Assembly: GCA_043228905.1 (NCBI GenBank)
Contig: JBHGNT010000007.1
Span: forward strand, 21,576,001 to 21,640,000
Source: Azolla caroliniana
Lineage: Eukaryota > Polypodiophyta
Direction of reading: 5' to 3'
DNA length: 64,000 bases
Shown: in pieces, positions 45,102-56,851 of the stretch
How positions within the stretch are numbered: position 1 is the first letter of the stretch
How the letters are laid out: every line of letters starts with the position of its first letter
The notes under the pieces: generated by a model
Told to the model about the DNA's origin: nothing
What the model saw: only the letters and a program-made list of their open reading frames with translations
Database searches by the model: none
Made by a program: the position numbers and the translations under genes

Positions 45102-45578
45102 AAGTTGCTCAGGATCATCCATGATTGAATGTTAAGACGTAGATTGAGATGCCTCAACACACATGTTAAAATCACCCATAAGTAATCTTGGACGGGCCAC
45201 ACACGGGGTTTGATGGACTGAGCCCCATAATGCAATACGTTGAGTGGCTTGGTTAGGGGCATAAATCCCAACCACCCACACAACCTTGCCAAAAAAAGTG
45301 ATTTCAACAACCAAAAACCGACCACAAGGATCATTATGCACCACTTGATGATAACATTTATCCCGCACGATTAATAGCACGCATGAATAATGATTATCAA
45401 GATGTCCTGCATAAAATGATGAGTATCCAGACAAATGAACTATGGATCTTGCTAACTCATGACACTTGTGCTCAACTGCACATAATACATCCCATTCTTG
45501 ACTTAACAAAGTTTCCCATAATATATACTTCTTATGAGTAGAACATGTCCCTCTCACATTCCATCTTACCACTTTCAT
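45102..45578 (-). pseudogene. LINE ORF2 start: apurinic endonuclease domain
   Basis: Start MKVVRWNVRGTC at 45578. The EEP-type endonuclease motifs are WNVRG, AVEHK (catalytic Glu), GIYAPN and MGDFNMC (near 45170). An in-frame TAA near 45132 follows. Copia A1 then splits the frame, which resumes at 14384. This is the L1-clade layout, with endonuclease before reverse transcriptase. Confidence 0.88.
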
Positions 45579-47102
45579 TCAATCAACAATGTTATGGGTG
45601 CACTTGCTCCTTTAGAGCAACCGATGTCATGAAACTACTCAAAGCATGTTCCAATGTTGCATATGCATTTTCATGCACCATATCCTTAGGGTTGTCTATC
45701 AAAATCTTTTGTTTCGGTTCTCCCCCTTGATGAAAACCTTGAGAATTCGATGAATTTACAACTCGTCCCAATGAATCAAATTGAAGGTGAAGGGGTAATC
45801 CCTTATCCCTAAATTGTCGTTGCCAAGGAACTTTTCAAGCACCCTCCCTAGTTCCTGAATTAACTTGCCAAGTAGTCTTACGAGTATTGTGCAAACTATT
45901 ATGTTGCATATTTATTGATTTCCCGTTCGACTTGCCCTTAACCTTATGCCAATCTTTGTCAACAACAACATCACTACTAGTTCTATCCAACAATTTTCCC
46001 CCCTTATCTATAACCACTAAACTTTGTTTTTCCATATCCATAGATTGAGTTCCCTTATTCTTAGGGCCCAAACCTTGAAGTGAGACCTCTTTATAACCTG
46101 CTCTAGATGATGTTCCTTCATCCATAACAACCACAATATCTAAAACACCAACATCTCTCGCAACTCCTTCCTTACCATTCCCTTCATTAGGAACCTCTAT
46201 AGTTGAAGGACAATGACTGTGGCATTCCCCCATAAAGTGACCTCATTCACCACATCCAAAACAATGACCTGCAAATGTCTTCCACTTCAATTTAAAACAA
46301 AGTCTTTTCATACTAGGTGTGTTCATACGCACCCATCTTGGCCTCTTACGACTTGTATCCCATAACACACAAAATCTCCACTTATTTGTAGCATTTGCAT
46401 GTGGAGCTACCAACACTTTATCCATTTGATTCATCAACTCTGGAAAAAGTGACCATAAAAAAGCATGCTTACAATCCACTATTACCCAAACATGGCATTC
46501 TTGTTTTAACAAAGCATGATAGTCCACTACAGGGGACCATTGCATTACATGCACCAATTGTTTATCAAAAAACATAGGAACTTTAGCCAACAATGCACTT
46601 CGATGTTCCGGTGAACAAAATACTACATCATGAAACCCTCATGGTCCTGCATATATATTTTCAACACAATTTGGTGACACCATTGTTTAATTCAATTAAT
46701 GTATGGGAGTTTCCCGGTAAAAAATAATATAACCGCACGATCATAAAATACATCAAAAGATTGCAACACTGCCTTAGCATCAACTTCCACATCATGCACA
46801 TCCTCATCAATGTATTCTTTCGCTTCTTTTTCTTTTTCTTCCACAATATCAAACAACAAGGTATTGGCAATTCCCCATAAATTATCCCAATTACAATGAT
46901 CCTTCTCAACCTCATCTACATGTATTACTTCGGCATATGTCAATTTTTTCTCATTAATTTCCTCAATACTCTTAAACCTTTTAGAGCTTCGAATGTATTC
47001 CCTTTCACGATTACATTCAACCATCACATTACTCTTTTTTTGATCAATTGTTTCCATATCGATGTACCCCACAATTTGTGAGGAATTCATGTTTATATCC
47101 AT
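45579..47102 (-). pseudogene. LINE ORF1: gag-like protein with DUF4283-like region and CCHC knuckle
   Basis: Start MDINMNSSQIVGYIDMET at 47102. An acidic N-terminal part is followed by DVFYDRAVILFFTGKLPY and then PMFFDKQLVHVMQWSPVV, FRVCVLWD-like sequence and KLKWKTFAGHCFGCGE. A TGA interrupts the knuckle (CFGCGE stop GHFMGEC, near 46240). Further stops lie near 46690 and 46600. The domain order is that of plant L1 ORF1. The C-terminal Lys-rich part (45835-46233) is poorly conserved. Confidence 0.8.
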
Positions 47103-47835
47103 TATTCTTGATGTGATATCGATCCGGGATAAAAACTATTTTCCATGAACAAGAGAGACAACCGGAACTCACCCGATTGAAGAGATCGAAGATGATGAAG
47201 GCAATAGAAGACCCACAATGTGTGTTGAGTATGTGGATGTCGACAACACAAGATTCCTTATTTCTATCTCTGCTTATCGTACAGACCACCAAACTTAACT
47301 TGTTATATCTCGTTACGAAGCTCTAATCGAGGGCTTTCTAATGCCTATCTTTATGCTCAATTTCGTTGCCGATAGAGAGCACAACAATAAAAACAAACTT
47401 GCTTCTTCTTCTTCTTCCCCTCTCCACTCTTGCTTTTTTTTCCTCTCTCTCTCTCTCTCTAGGGAGAACATGTACAATTTTTACAAAGCATTAAGTATCT
47501 TGGCATCGATGTACCTGCCACAAATAAATGGAGCATAGTATGAACCATATGTACCATACGTGCATTCGCATTCACGAATGATTCAATCATTCGAGTATGG
47601 TAAACACCATAGAAGAATGGTAAATACCATAATTTTGGATTAACTATTTATTGTGAGGTAAATAAACATAAAAAAAGGAAAAAAACACAAGAATGTTTGA
47701 ATAACATTTGCATTCGTTTTCCAACGTTGGAAAAAGAATGTTATGTTAGACGACCACGAATTTTACGTATTATGAAATGGAGCATATGATTTGAGTCTAG
47801 ACTTCAAGCTGGTTGAAACATTTATTATCTGTTGG
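47103..47835. other. LINE 5' flank and unassigned AT-rich DNA
   Basis: Upstream of LINE ORF1. It includes the motif GTTACGAAGCTCTAATCGAG, similar to the leader near 5050, a CT-rich run (47400-47460) and an AT-rich stretch with ATACCAT repeats (47530-47640). No gene is seen. Confidence 0.5.
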
Positions 47836-48760
47836 AATATAAATACAACCAAATTGATACTCGTGGATGGGAAGTGAAACTAATGTTATTTAATGCCATG
47901 GTAACACAAATTTTGCTTTATGGAGTAAAAGTGTGGGGAGGCACTATCTCTGTTAATGCATGGAATGAGGTTGAGAATATTAAAAAGATGGTTTTAAGAA
48001 GACAATTGAGAGTAAAATCCACCACCTCTATCAAGTTATGCCCTTGGAAACAAGTGTTCGACCAATTCCGATATATTGGCGTTACAAAGAGTATAGAGAT
48101 AAATTTAAAAAGTGAACAATGTGCCAAACCATAGATTACCACATCTTGCTTGGAATGTTGGATGTAAACTATAAAAGAATCACATAAGCAAAATTCTTTC
48201 ATCTGGTTGGGTAGTTGGCATGAAAAAATGGTTCAAAAGATGGGACGTGGAAGATTTCTTAGAGCTTTCAACTGATGCCATGAAATATGTAGTTATTGAG
48301 GAAAGATTAATGGACCCACTAAGGAAGAAGTGGAAAGATGCTAAAAGGAAAAAAATTAGAATATTACATTGCAAACATCAATCCTAAATGTTGGGTTCAA
48401 TATAAGTCAAGAAGGCCTATTGATCCTGTTCAACCTTATCTCATAGAGCCCTAACACTCCTTAGCACTCGATCACACAACCTAGGTATTGGAGTCGCATT
48501 ATGTATAAAAATCAGCCAAATATAAAGACATGTAAGGTATCCTAGGAAGGGCTGGTGGAGGATGAACATCAATTGTTTTTTACATGCTTTCCAGATACAT
48601 AGTGCAATTCTTGAAAGCTATGATGATATATTAAGAGAGGGTGATGACTTGAGTATCACACTAAAGGGAACACCTAGAAGGTTGAGCTCATATGTGTATG
48701 CCTTATTCACCCATCGAGACTTGGTGCTTCAAAGTATGAATATTCCTTCTTAGGAAGGAG
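47836..48760 (+). mobile_element. Second LINE, C-terminal ORF2 fragment, plus strand
   Basis: 47836-48134 reads YKYNQIDTRGWEVKLMLFNA, ILLYGVKVWGGTIS and KKMVLRRQLRVKSTTS. This is the region C-terminal to the reverse transcriptase in plant LINEs. In shifted frames, TCKVS...VEDEHQLFFTCFPD (about 48527-48595) matches the typical zinc-like C-terminus (VEDE/H...C). Many stops. It is on the opposite strand to the LINE at 45102-47102, so it is a separate insertion. Confidence 0.7.
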
Positions 48761-49655
48761 ACACACATGAAGATAACTTTTGTACTTAGGTCCTATGGAT
48801 CAATATTGGCCTCTCTATGGATGGTAAATAAAATAAAATCTATCTATCTCTTTGCGCTCAATATTCACCACACTTTAGGCCCAATCTCATCAATCACAAT
48901 CGGTCTCCCGTGGCCATTAGAAAGGTATCCATCCCAATCTATCTATTTATCTATATATATAATTATGTGTACAAATATTTTGTCAATAGTCTAGGAATGT
49001 TTGGTATTCTTTGTAGTTCAATGGTTGTTATATTCAATACTTGTAGCTTGCAATTGATTGACCCACAAGTTTGAAATTTGTTCTTGACAAGTCAATTCAC
49101 GAGCAATTTATACTAGTATATACTTTTCCATTGAATCTGGTTTAGAATTTTCCATTCAAAATGGTATATTTATATCTTAGAGGGATAACGATTGACCCCA
49201 CCTTTCTATAACAAATATGTCCGAAAATGCCATTTAAGATAATTTGATTGGAATACGAGATCGACAAACCTCATGCATCAAAAATTTGGACCAATTCATT
49301 ATGACCAAATCATACCAACTATGTCTCATTCTCATATATGATATCAATATAGAATCCAAATATCCTAAACCACGACATAATTATCAGCAAGTGTAAGATA
49401 CAAATGCATCGTCACTTAATTCATACCATAGTATTCTTATGCGTATAATCCCCAGAATTTAAAATCCACGTTCGATACGTAGCATCATTAACACCAATGC
49501 ATATTTATCCATCAAGCATTGACCACGACTACGCAACCAATGAGATGCCTAGTGGACAAGTCAAGAGACCATATTATGCACATATCGTTATGATATTGGA
49601 AGAGAGAGATCAGAATTTGTTACTAGCGATCAAAGTTTGTTACTTACGATCAGAG
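48761..49655. other. AT-rich intergenic DNA
   Basis: No coding frame, RNA gene or clear repeat recognised. Confidence 0.5.
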
Positions 49656-50120
49656 TTTGTTACTTAAGATACTAACCAATAGGATCAATAATCAGATGAC
49701 TATAAATCAATGGTTCCATGTAATATGTGTGGCAACCCATTCAACTAGCCGAAGACATGTTTCTTCGATACATTGTTACTTAAGATACTAACTATTAATA
49801 GGATCAATAATCAAACGGCTATAAATCAAATGGTTCCATGTAATAATATAACCGACTAGCTGAAGATATGTTTCTTCGATACATTGTTACTTATTAAAGA
49901 GATACGAACCAATAGGATCAATAATCACACGACTATAAATCAATGGTCACATGTAAATATAAGGAAATGAAGATATGTTTCTTCGATACGTTGCTACTTA
50001 TTAAAGAGATACGAACCAATCTAGGATCAATAATCGCACGACTATAAATCAATGGTCCCATGTAAATATAAGGAAACAATTTCGACTAGCTGAAGACATT
50101 TTTGTTCGATACAGGTTGTC
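49656..50120 (+). repeat. Minisatellite upstream of the receptor kinase, 109-119 bp period, 4 copies
   Basis: The marker GGATCAATAATC recurs at 49682, 49801, 49915 and 50024. Each unit also carries GACTATAAATCAATGG-like and GTTTCTTCGATACATTG-like blocks. Confidence 0.88.
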
Positions 50121-50233
50121 ATAGTCCTAGAAAAGAACCATTGGTCTTATCATTCTAATTGAGTCTACTATACTCTTACTTACATCTACAAATCAAACAA
50201 AATGCAATAGTTTATTTAATTTACAAATTTAGA

Positions 50234-50253
50234 CCCCCCCCCCCCCCCCCCCC
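50234..50253. repeat. C20 homopolymer
   Basis: Twenty consecutive C, 240 bp upstream of the kinase start codon. Confidence 0.9.
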
Positions 50254-50384
50254 AATAGCTTTGTGGAACCAGTCTTTTTTTTGTACTTAAAATTTGTGTG
50301 TGAGGCTATATTTTGGAGTTTTATCTACTTAATTTCTTTTGAGCAATATTTGGGGATATGTAAATTATTGTACATTCATTCTTG

Positions 50385-50403
50385 CTTAATTATAGTAATT
50401 AAG
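50385..50403. promoter_or_regulatory. Perfect 19-bp palindrome, copy 1, kinase promoter
   Basis: CTTAATTA-TAG-TAATTAAG: two perfect 8-bp arms and a 3-nt centre. An identical copy lies at 50439-50457. TAATTA cores are homeodomain-type sites; function is inferred only. Confidence 0.55.
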
Positions 50404-50419
50404 CTCATCAATCCTTCGT

Positions 50420-50427
50420 TTTGGCGC
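50420..50427 (+). promoter_or_regulatory. E2F-like TTTGGCGC between the two palindromes
   Basis: Matches TTTSSCGC and stands out in AT-rich DNA, 65-72 bp upstream of the start codon. A single short match only. Confidence 0.3.
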
Positions 50428-50438
50428 CGCGATTAGGA

Positions 50439-50457
50439 CTTAATTATAGTAATTAAG
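50439..50457. promoter_or_regulatory. Perfect 19-bp palindrome, copy 2, kinase promoter
   Basis: Identical to 50385-50403, 54 bp downstream and 35 bp before the start codon. Confidence 0.55.
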
Positions 50458-50491
50458 CCCTTAATTGCTCCTGCTAATCACGCCTTTAGCT

Positions 50492-53400
50492 ATGGCTCAT
50501 TATGTGTTGATACAATCTCTTCAGCTCCTCCATCTGATCCATGTCTCTGTCCTATTCATTTGTTTAGCCATTAATCCTCTCGGGAGCATTAGATTAGCGA
50601 GCGCTCAAACGGATCCACAAGATGGTATGTGGGGAACTGCAGGACATACAAATTAATTCTGCAGGAAATGTTTGTGAAATTCTGGTTTCCCAAAGGCTAT
50701 TTAGATTCTAAGAGAAAAATCGAAAGATTCTGTTTGCACCATTACATGATGTGGTTAATCAGAGGAGCTATTGTTTAATCAGCTTATGGCTATGATCTTT
50801 GCAGTGGAAGCACTCAAGATTCTGCGAGTAGCCTGGTCAGGAAATCCATCCTGGGATTTCAAGAAGGATCCCTGCACAGATGGATGGCTGGGAATCATCT
50901 GCGACGAGGACTCCACCTCCTCCACAAATAATCAAGGAAATCGCGTCACGTCCATGTACCATGTTTAATCAATTCTTAATACACTAATCAAGTTCTGCAG
51001 ATTTCTTTTAACCCTGGGATGATTTGAGCACTTAATTAATGTAGGCGGCTTCTTTAATCACATGAAACTGAAGATTTTAATGAGATTTAACGCTAAGCAT
51101 GCACATGGTGTGGGATTGATTAATTATGTGATGATGAATGAATCTCTTCTGATTTTATGATGAACATTGGCTCCTCAAATAATTAATGTAGGAGGCTTTT
51201 TTAATCACATGAAACTAAAGATTTTAATGAGATTTAGCACTAATCATGCACATGGTGTGGGATTAATTAATTATGCGATGATGAATGAATCTCTTCTGAT
51301 TTTATGATGAACATAGGCTCCTCACATAATTAATGTAGGAGGCTTTTTTAATCACATGAAACTAAAGATTTTAATGAGATTTAGCACTAATCATGCACAT
51401 GGTGTGGGATTAATTAATTATGCGATGATGAATGAATCTCTTCTGATTTTATGATGAACATAGGCTGCTCCCTAACCAGGATTTGAGTGGAACCCTGCAC
51501 CCTGCCATTGGAAACCTCTCCTCCTTATTGTACATGTGAGTGGCGACCATTAAATCTTCCCAGATAATCGTCATTAACTTTCGCTAATCCTCATTAACTC
51601 TCCTTAATGACCTCTACTTCTCCTTAATCTTTAAATGTTGTCTTGATTACTGCCCCTTAGCTTGTCCAATCAGACCCTAATCTAAATTGAAGATGGATCA
51701 CAACGAATCAATCTATTACTAATTACGCACGTTTATATGAATCTTCAGGGATCTCTCGTCAAATCCGCACCTCGGAGGTCAGCTTCCGTCCGAAATCGGG
51801 AACTTGAAACAAATCAAGCGATTGTAAAATCCAGTGCCATCATATCCAAATTCATAACTTCAATCAATCATATTGTAAATCCTGAGATTTCTTAATTACT
51901 CTTTGTGATTAATCATTGGTTTTCTGTTCTTTTTTTGTGTATTAGCTATGTAATCTCCTGTAATTTCAGTGGATCCATTCCCGCCGAGGTAGGGGACATG
52001 ACCCCATTAGAGTACTTGTACGTATAAATTATATCTTTCCATAAATACTTTGAAGCTAATTATGAATGCAGAAGACATAGGAGTCCAATGATGATTAATG
52101 GTGATTACCTGTAATCTAATTAATTATTAAAAAAGGATTCGGAATGTTGTAACAGGGGATTAGCGAACAATTCATTCACGGGACCGATTCCGAATAATGT
52201 TGGCAATCTCCACAATCTGATATGGTTTGATGTCTCATACAATCTTCTCTCCGGGGAATTGCCTGTCTCGAGCTATAATAGCATCGATGGGACATCAACT
52301 GTCGGATTGGATAATCTCACGAGTGCAGAACATATGTGAGTCCTGTAAATTTTCCATTAATCATCTCCAATCATCACTATATGATATAAATTTTTCTAGT
52401 AATTCAGGATTATGTGTTGATTTAACCGGTTTTTCTTTTTCTCAATGATTGATGATGAATTGTGTCACTAATGTCAGCATCATCATCATCATCATCATCA
52501 TCATCATTATATGTGTAAATTTGTCTACTAATGCTGGATTAAGTAATAATCTAACCAGTTTCCTTTTTCTGAATGATTGATGATGAATTGTGTAATGGAT
52601 GTAATTATCATCATCATTATATGTGTAAATTTGTCTAGTAATGCCGGATTAAGTAATAATCTAACCAGTTTTCTTTTTCTGAATGATTGATGAATGATTG
52701 ATGATGAATTGTGTAATGGATGTAATCATCATCATCATTATATGTGTAAATTTGTCTAGTAATGCTGGATTAAGTAATAATCTAACCAGTTTTCTTTTTC
52801 TGAATGATTGATGATGAATTGTGTAATAGATGTCATCATCAGCATCATTATATGATGCAAATTTGTCTAGTAATGCAGGATTTAAGTGTCACATTTAACC
52901 AGTTTTTCATTTTCTGAATGATTGATGATGAATTATGTAATGGAGGATGTCATCATAATCATCATTATATGACGTAAATTTGTCTAATAATGCAGGATTA
53001 AGTCTTGATTTAACCAGTTTTTCTTTTTCTGAATGATTGACGATGAATTGTGATATGGATGTCTGAATTTTGCCAGCCACATCCAAAACAACAGGTTTTC
53101 AGGAATCGTTCCATCCTCTCTCTTCAGCTCCACCATGAAATTGCAGCACTTGTAAGTAGTGTGAGCTGCGAAGATTTTTCTTTCAATCAAAGAATAATGA
53201 TTTGGCTGTTTCCTGGATCGAATATCATAAGAAAAGGAACAAATTTGATCGAATGCATTCTGCGCAATTAATCACGCAGCAATATATAGTCTTTTGATTT
53301 CTGTCTGATCGAGCGATCCTGGCGCATGGAATTTGCAGGTTATTGGCGGAGAACCAGTTCGAGGGGCCGATTCCTCAGACTATACATGAGCTCCCCTACC

Positions 53401-54796
53401 TCGACATCATGTGAGTAGATCTGACAGGGAAGAGAAATCGATGAATGAAGTTAATTCAATGAATAAATTGATTTGAATTGAATGGAATGGATTTAATGGA
53501 ATTAATTAATTAATTTGATTGAATGAATGGATTGAACAAATGAATGAATTTTAATTGAATGAATGGATTGAACAAATGAATGGATTTTAATTGAATGAAT
53601 GGATTGAACAAATGATCGAATTTTAATTGAATGAATGAATTTTTTTTGTATGAATGGATTGAACAAATGATCGAATTTTATTGAATGAATGGATTGAACA
53701 AATGAATGAATTTTAATTGAATAAATAAATAAACTTAATTGAGTGAATAGATTGAATGGATCGAACAAATGATTGAAAGAATGGATCGAACAAATGAATG
53801 AATGAATTAGTTGAGAGATTGAATGTAAGGAACGGGCGACGGATCTGATGGTTTCTGTTGGCGGATTTCTGCAGAAGATTGGATTCGAACAAATTCAATG
53901 GGAGCATCCCCTCCAACTTCGCTAATATCACAAATCTTGCCACACTGTAAGTCAAAAAAGATTTGCAGGAAAAGAGACCCAAAAAAGAAGAAGAAAAAAA
54001 CAGAAAAGAAAATCAAAGCAGAGGCAGCAAAAATACTTAAATTTTCATGTGGTTCCTGAGTTTTTATATATTTTTCTGAATTGTTTATAATTTCATTTTA
54101 TTTTGCACAAATCTTTCATTATGCATTTATTTAATTAGATTTATTTTTTTTCCAAAAAAATATTTAATTAGATTTTACACCACTAAATAATATATTATGT
54201 AAATTATTATGAAATATATTTTGCAAATACATAATTATACATATATTTTGGAATTGATTTATATACATATACATAATTATTAATTAACAATTGGCAAAGG
54301 TTCGGTATGAACCGAACCGAACCGCAACCCGCGGCTTAACAGTTTCAACGGTTCGGTTCGGTTCAGGTTTGAGTTTTTTAACTATTGGGTTTGGTTTTAA
54401 CAGTTAGAAACCACAATTTAAACGGTTTAATAGTAAAAAAAATCAATTTTAAAAAATTGTTTTTAAAGAGTCCTTTCATTTTCATGCCTTATTCTCACAT
54501 TTTAGAAAAATCTTTAAAATTTTAAAATTGAAATAATAAAATATTTTAAATTTTTAAAATTGAAATAATAAAATATTTTAAAATTTTAAATTTGACCGAA
54601 AAACCGAAACCGAACACAAAACCCTGATTTTACCGATTTAATGGTTTAACGGTTTGATTTTTTTTAATGGTTCGGTTTAATGATTTTGTGGTTCGTTCAC
54701 TTTGGTTTCAAAAAATTTTAACGGTTCAATTTGGACCCTCTCGAACCGAACCCAACCGTTTCCAATTGTTAATTATTATAACAAATTACAATAACT

Positions 54797-54830
<34 letters not shown>

Positions 54831-56725
54831 CATATTTATATATTGTAAAGATGTATATAATTAGATATATAAATGTTAGGGTTTTTCAAAAAATTTAAAT
54901 TTAAATTTGAGTATCTGCTTTAAATTTTTTATTTGCAATTTGATTAATCAAATTTTGTGTTGTATATATAATTAATTAATTTTCTGTAGGCAGCTGGATA
55001 ACAACATGCTAACTGGCCAAGTCCCAGATCTCTCCAACTGCATCAACCTCAAAATTTTGTAAATATCAAATAGTCAAATAATCAAATAATTTAAATCATT
55101 CATTTTTACTGAATTGTGTGCTATTGTTGTTGTTTCCTTTTGACAGAACCCTTGATAACAATAGGTTTGATGCCTCAGAAATTCCTAATTGGATCATGAA
55201 ATTGCCCAACCTTTCTTCACTGTAAGCTTTTTTACATCATCAAAATCATTAAACCAACCACCTGCAAATCTACTACTCCATATTCAGTAATAATATATAA
55301 TGGTGTTTTAATAAGAAGTTACAAACACATGTGATCTCCAAATAAATTGATTCTCTTTCTACTCCAAAGAACTCATATATACATGGTGGGTCTATTTTCA
55401 TGTGCTACTTACTACTTGTTTCTTAGGTCCATGGATTCTTCGAACTTGTCTGGTGCTGTTCCTCGAGACCTTTTCGGGTTCTCCCAAACTCTCACCGATG
55501 TGTATGTTCGAGTACCCCCCTTTAAGTTTAAAAAACTTTGCGATGATAGATTTTAACTTGTTCACGTTGACCGCCTAGTACGTAATGCTTTTGATGGGTG
55601 CATTTCCCTTGGTTTGTCCAGGAGCCTTGCATTCAACCAACTGAATGGTACATTAGACCTCACCTCGCCAAACTTATCACCTGTGCTCGATAACGTGAAC
55701 CTAACAAGAAATGACATCACTGATCTTTCTAAAGGAAGCTACAACAAAACCCTAATGTAAGGACCATAATTAGAATTACCTATCGGTTTTGTGCCATAAT
55801 ATGGGGAGAAATACCAATTTCATTCTTGTACATTTGATCAAAGAACTCCATGATTAACAATATTAATCTAGAAATTCATTAGAACATATAACACATGTCC
55901 AACGTTAGAGTTTTTGAAGTCCTCGAGATGTACTCTTGCAAAAAAATTTAACCTAGGGGTACTAGTAAGCAATTAGCTGGTTTTCATGTTTTTTCCCTAT
56001 AATTCGCGTGCCACAATAATGTTGAGCAAGATTTTAGTGCATATAGTATTTGATACAAATTGGCTTTCTCTACAGGTTAATAGGCAATCCTGTGTGTATC
56101 GGCAACAATTTAGTTGACTGTCAGTCAGAGACGAGTTCTCCTGTTCAAGCTCCAAGTGTTGTGGGCGATGTTGTAACGAGTGCATATTGTAGCTCAATTG
56201 ATCGACAATGCGAACCGTTCTACCGAACAAATCCAAAAGAACCAGATACATCGTGCAAATGTGCTCACCCCGTCGTAGTAATATGGACATTTTACGCTAT
56301 GAAAATCCCAAAATTCACTGACATGCAAGCGGACGATATCACAAGCTTATTTATTAAACTTGAGGATGAATTCCTAGACATGTGGAACAAGAGCATATTT
56401 GTGAATAGAACCATCCCATTACAAAAGACTCAACTCGTTATGGAGGTGGAGTCTGCTACACGGTTGGCGGTATCCATTTTCCCACCTACCGGCATTGATA
56501 CATGGTCTAACTATAATGTCAGTTACATCCAATTCGTTCTCCAAAACCAAGATATTTGGTTTACATCAATAGGCCCAATGTCTAGCTATTTCCCCAACCC
56601 ACGTTATACTTCACCTAGTAAGTCTTACCTCTTTCCTCAAGTGTCTTCTAATGAAAGGTGTTGCAGTGATGGTGCAGAATAGAGCATGGCCATACATACA
56701 TACATACATACATACATACATACAT

Positions 56726-56758
<33 letters not shown>

Positions 56759-56814
56759 TGCATGCATGCATACATATTTACACACAGTGCACACACACGC
56801 ATACATGCATACAT

Positions 56815-56851
<37 letters not shown>

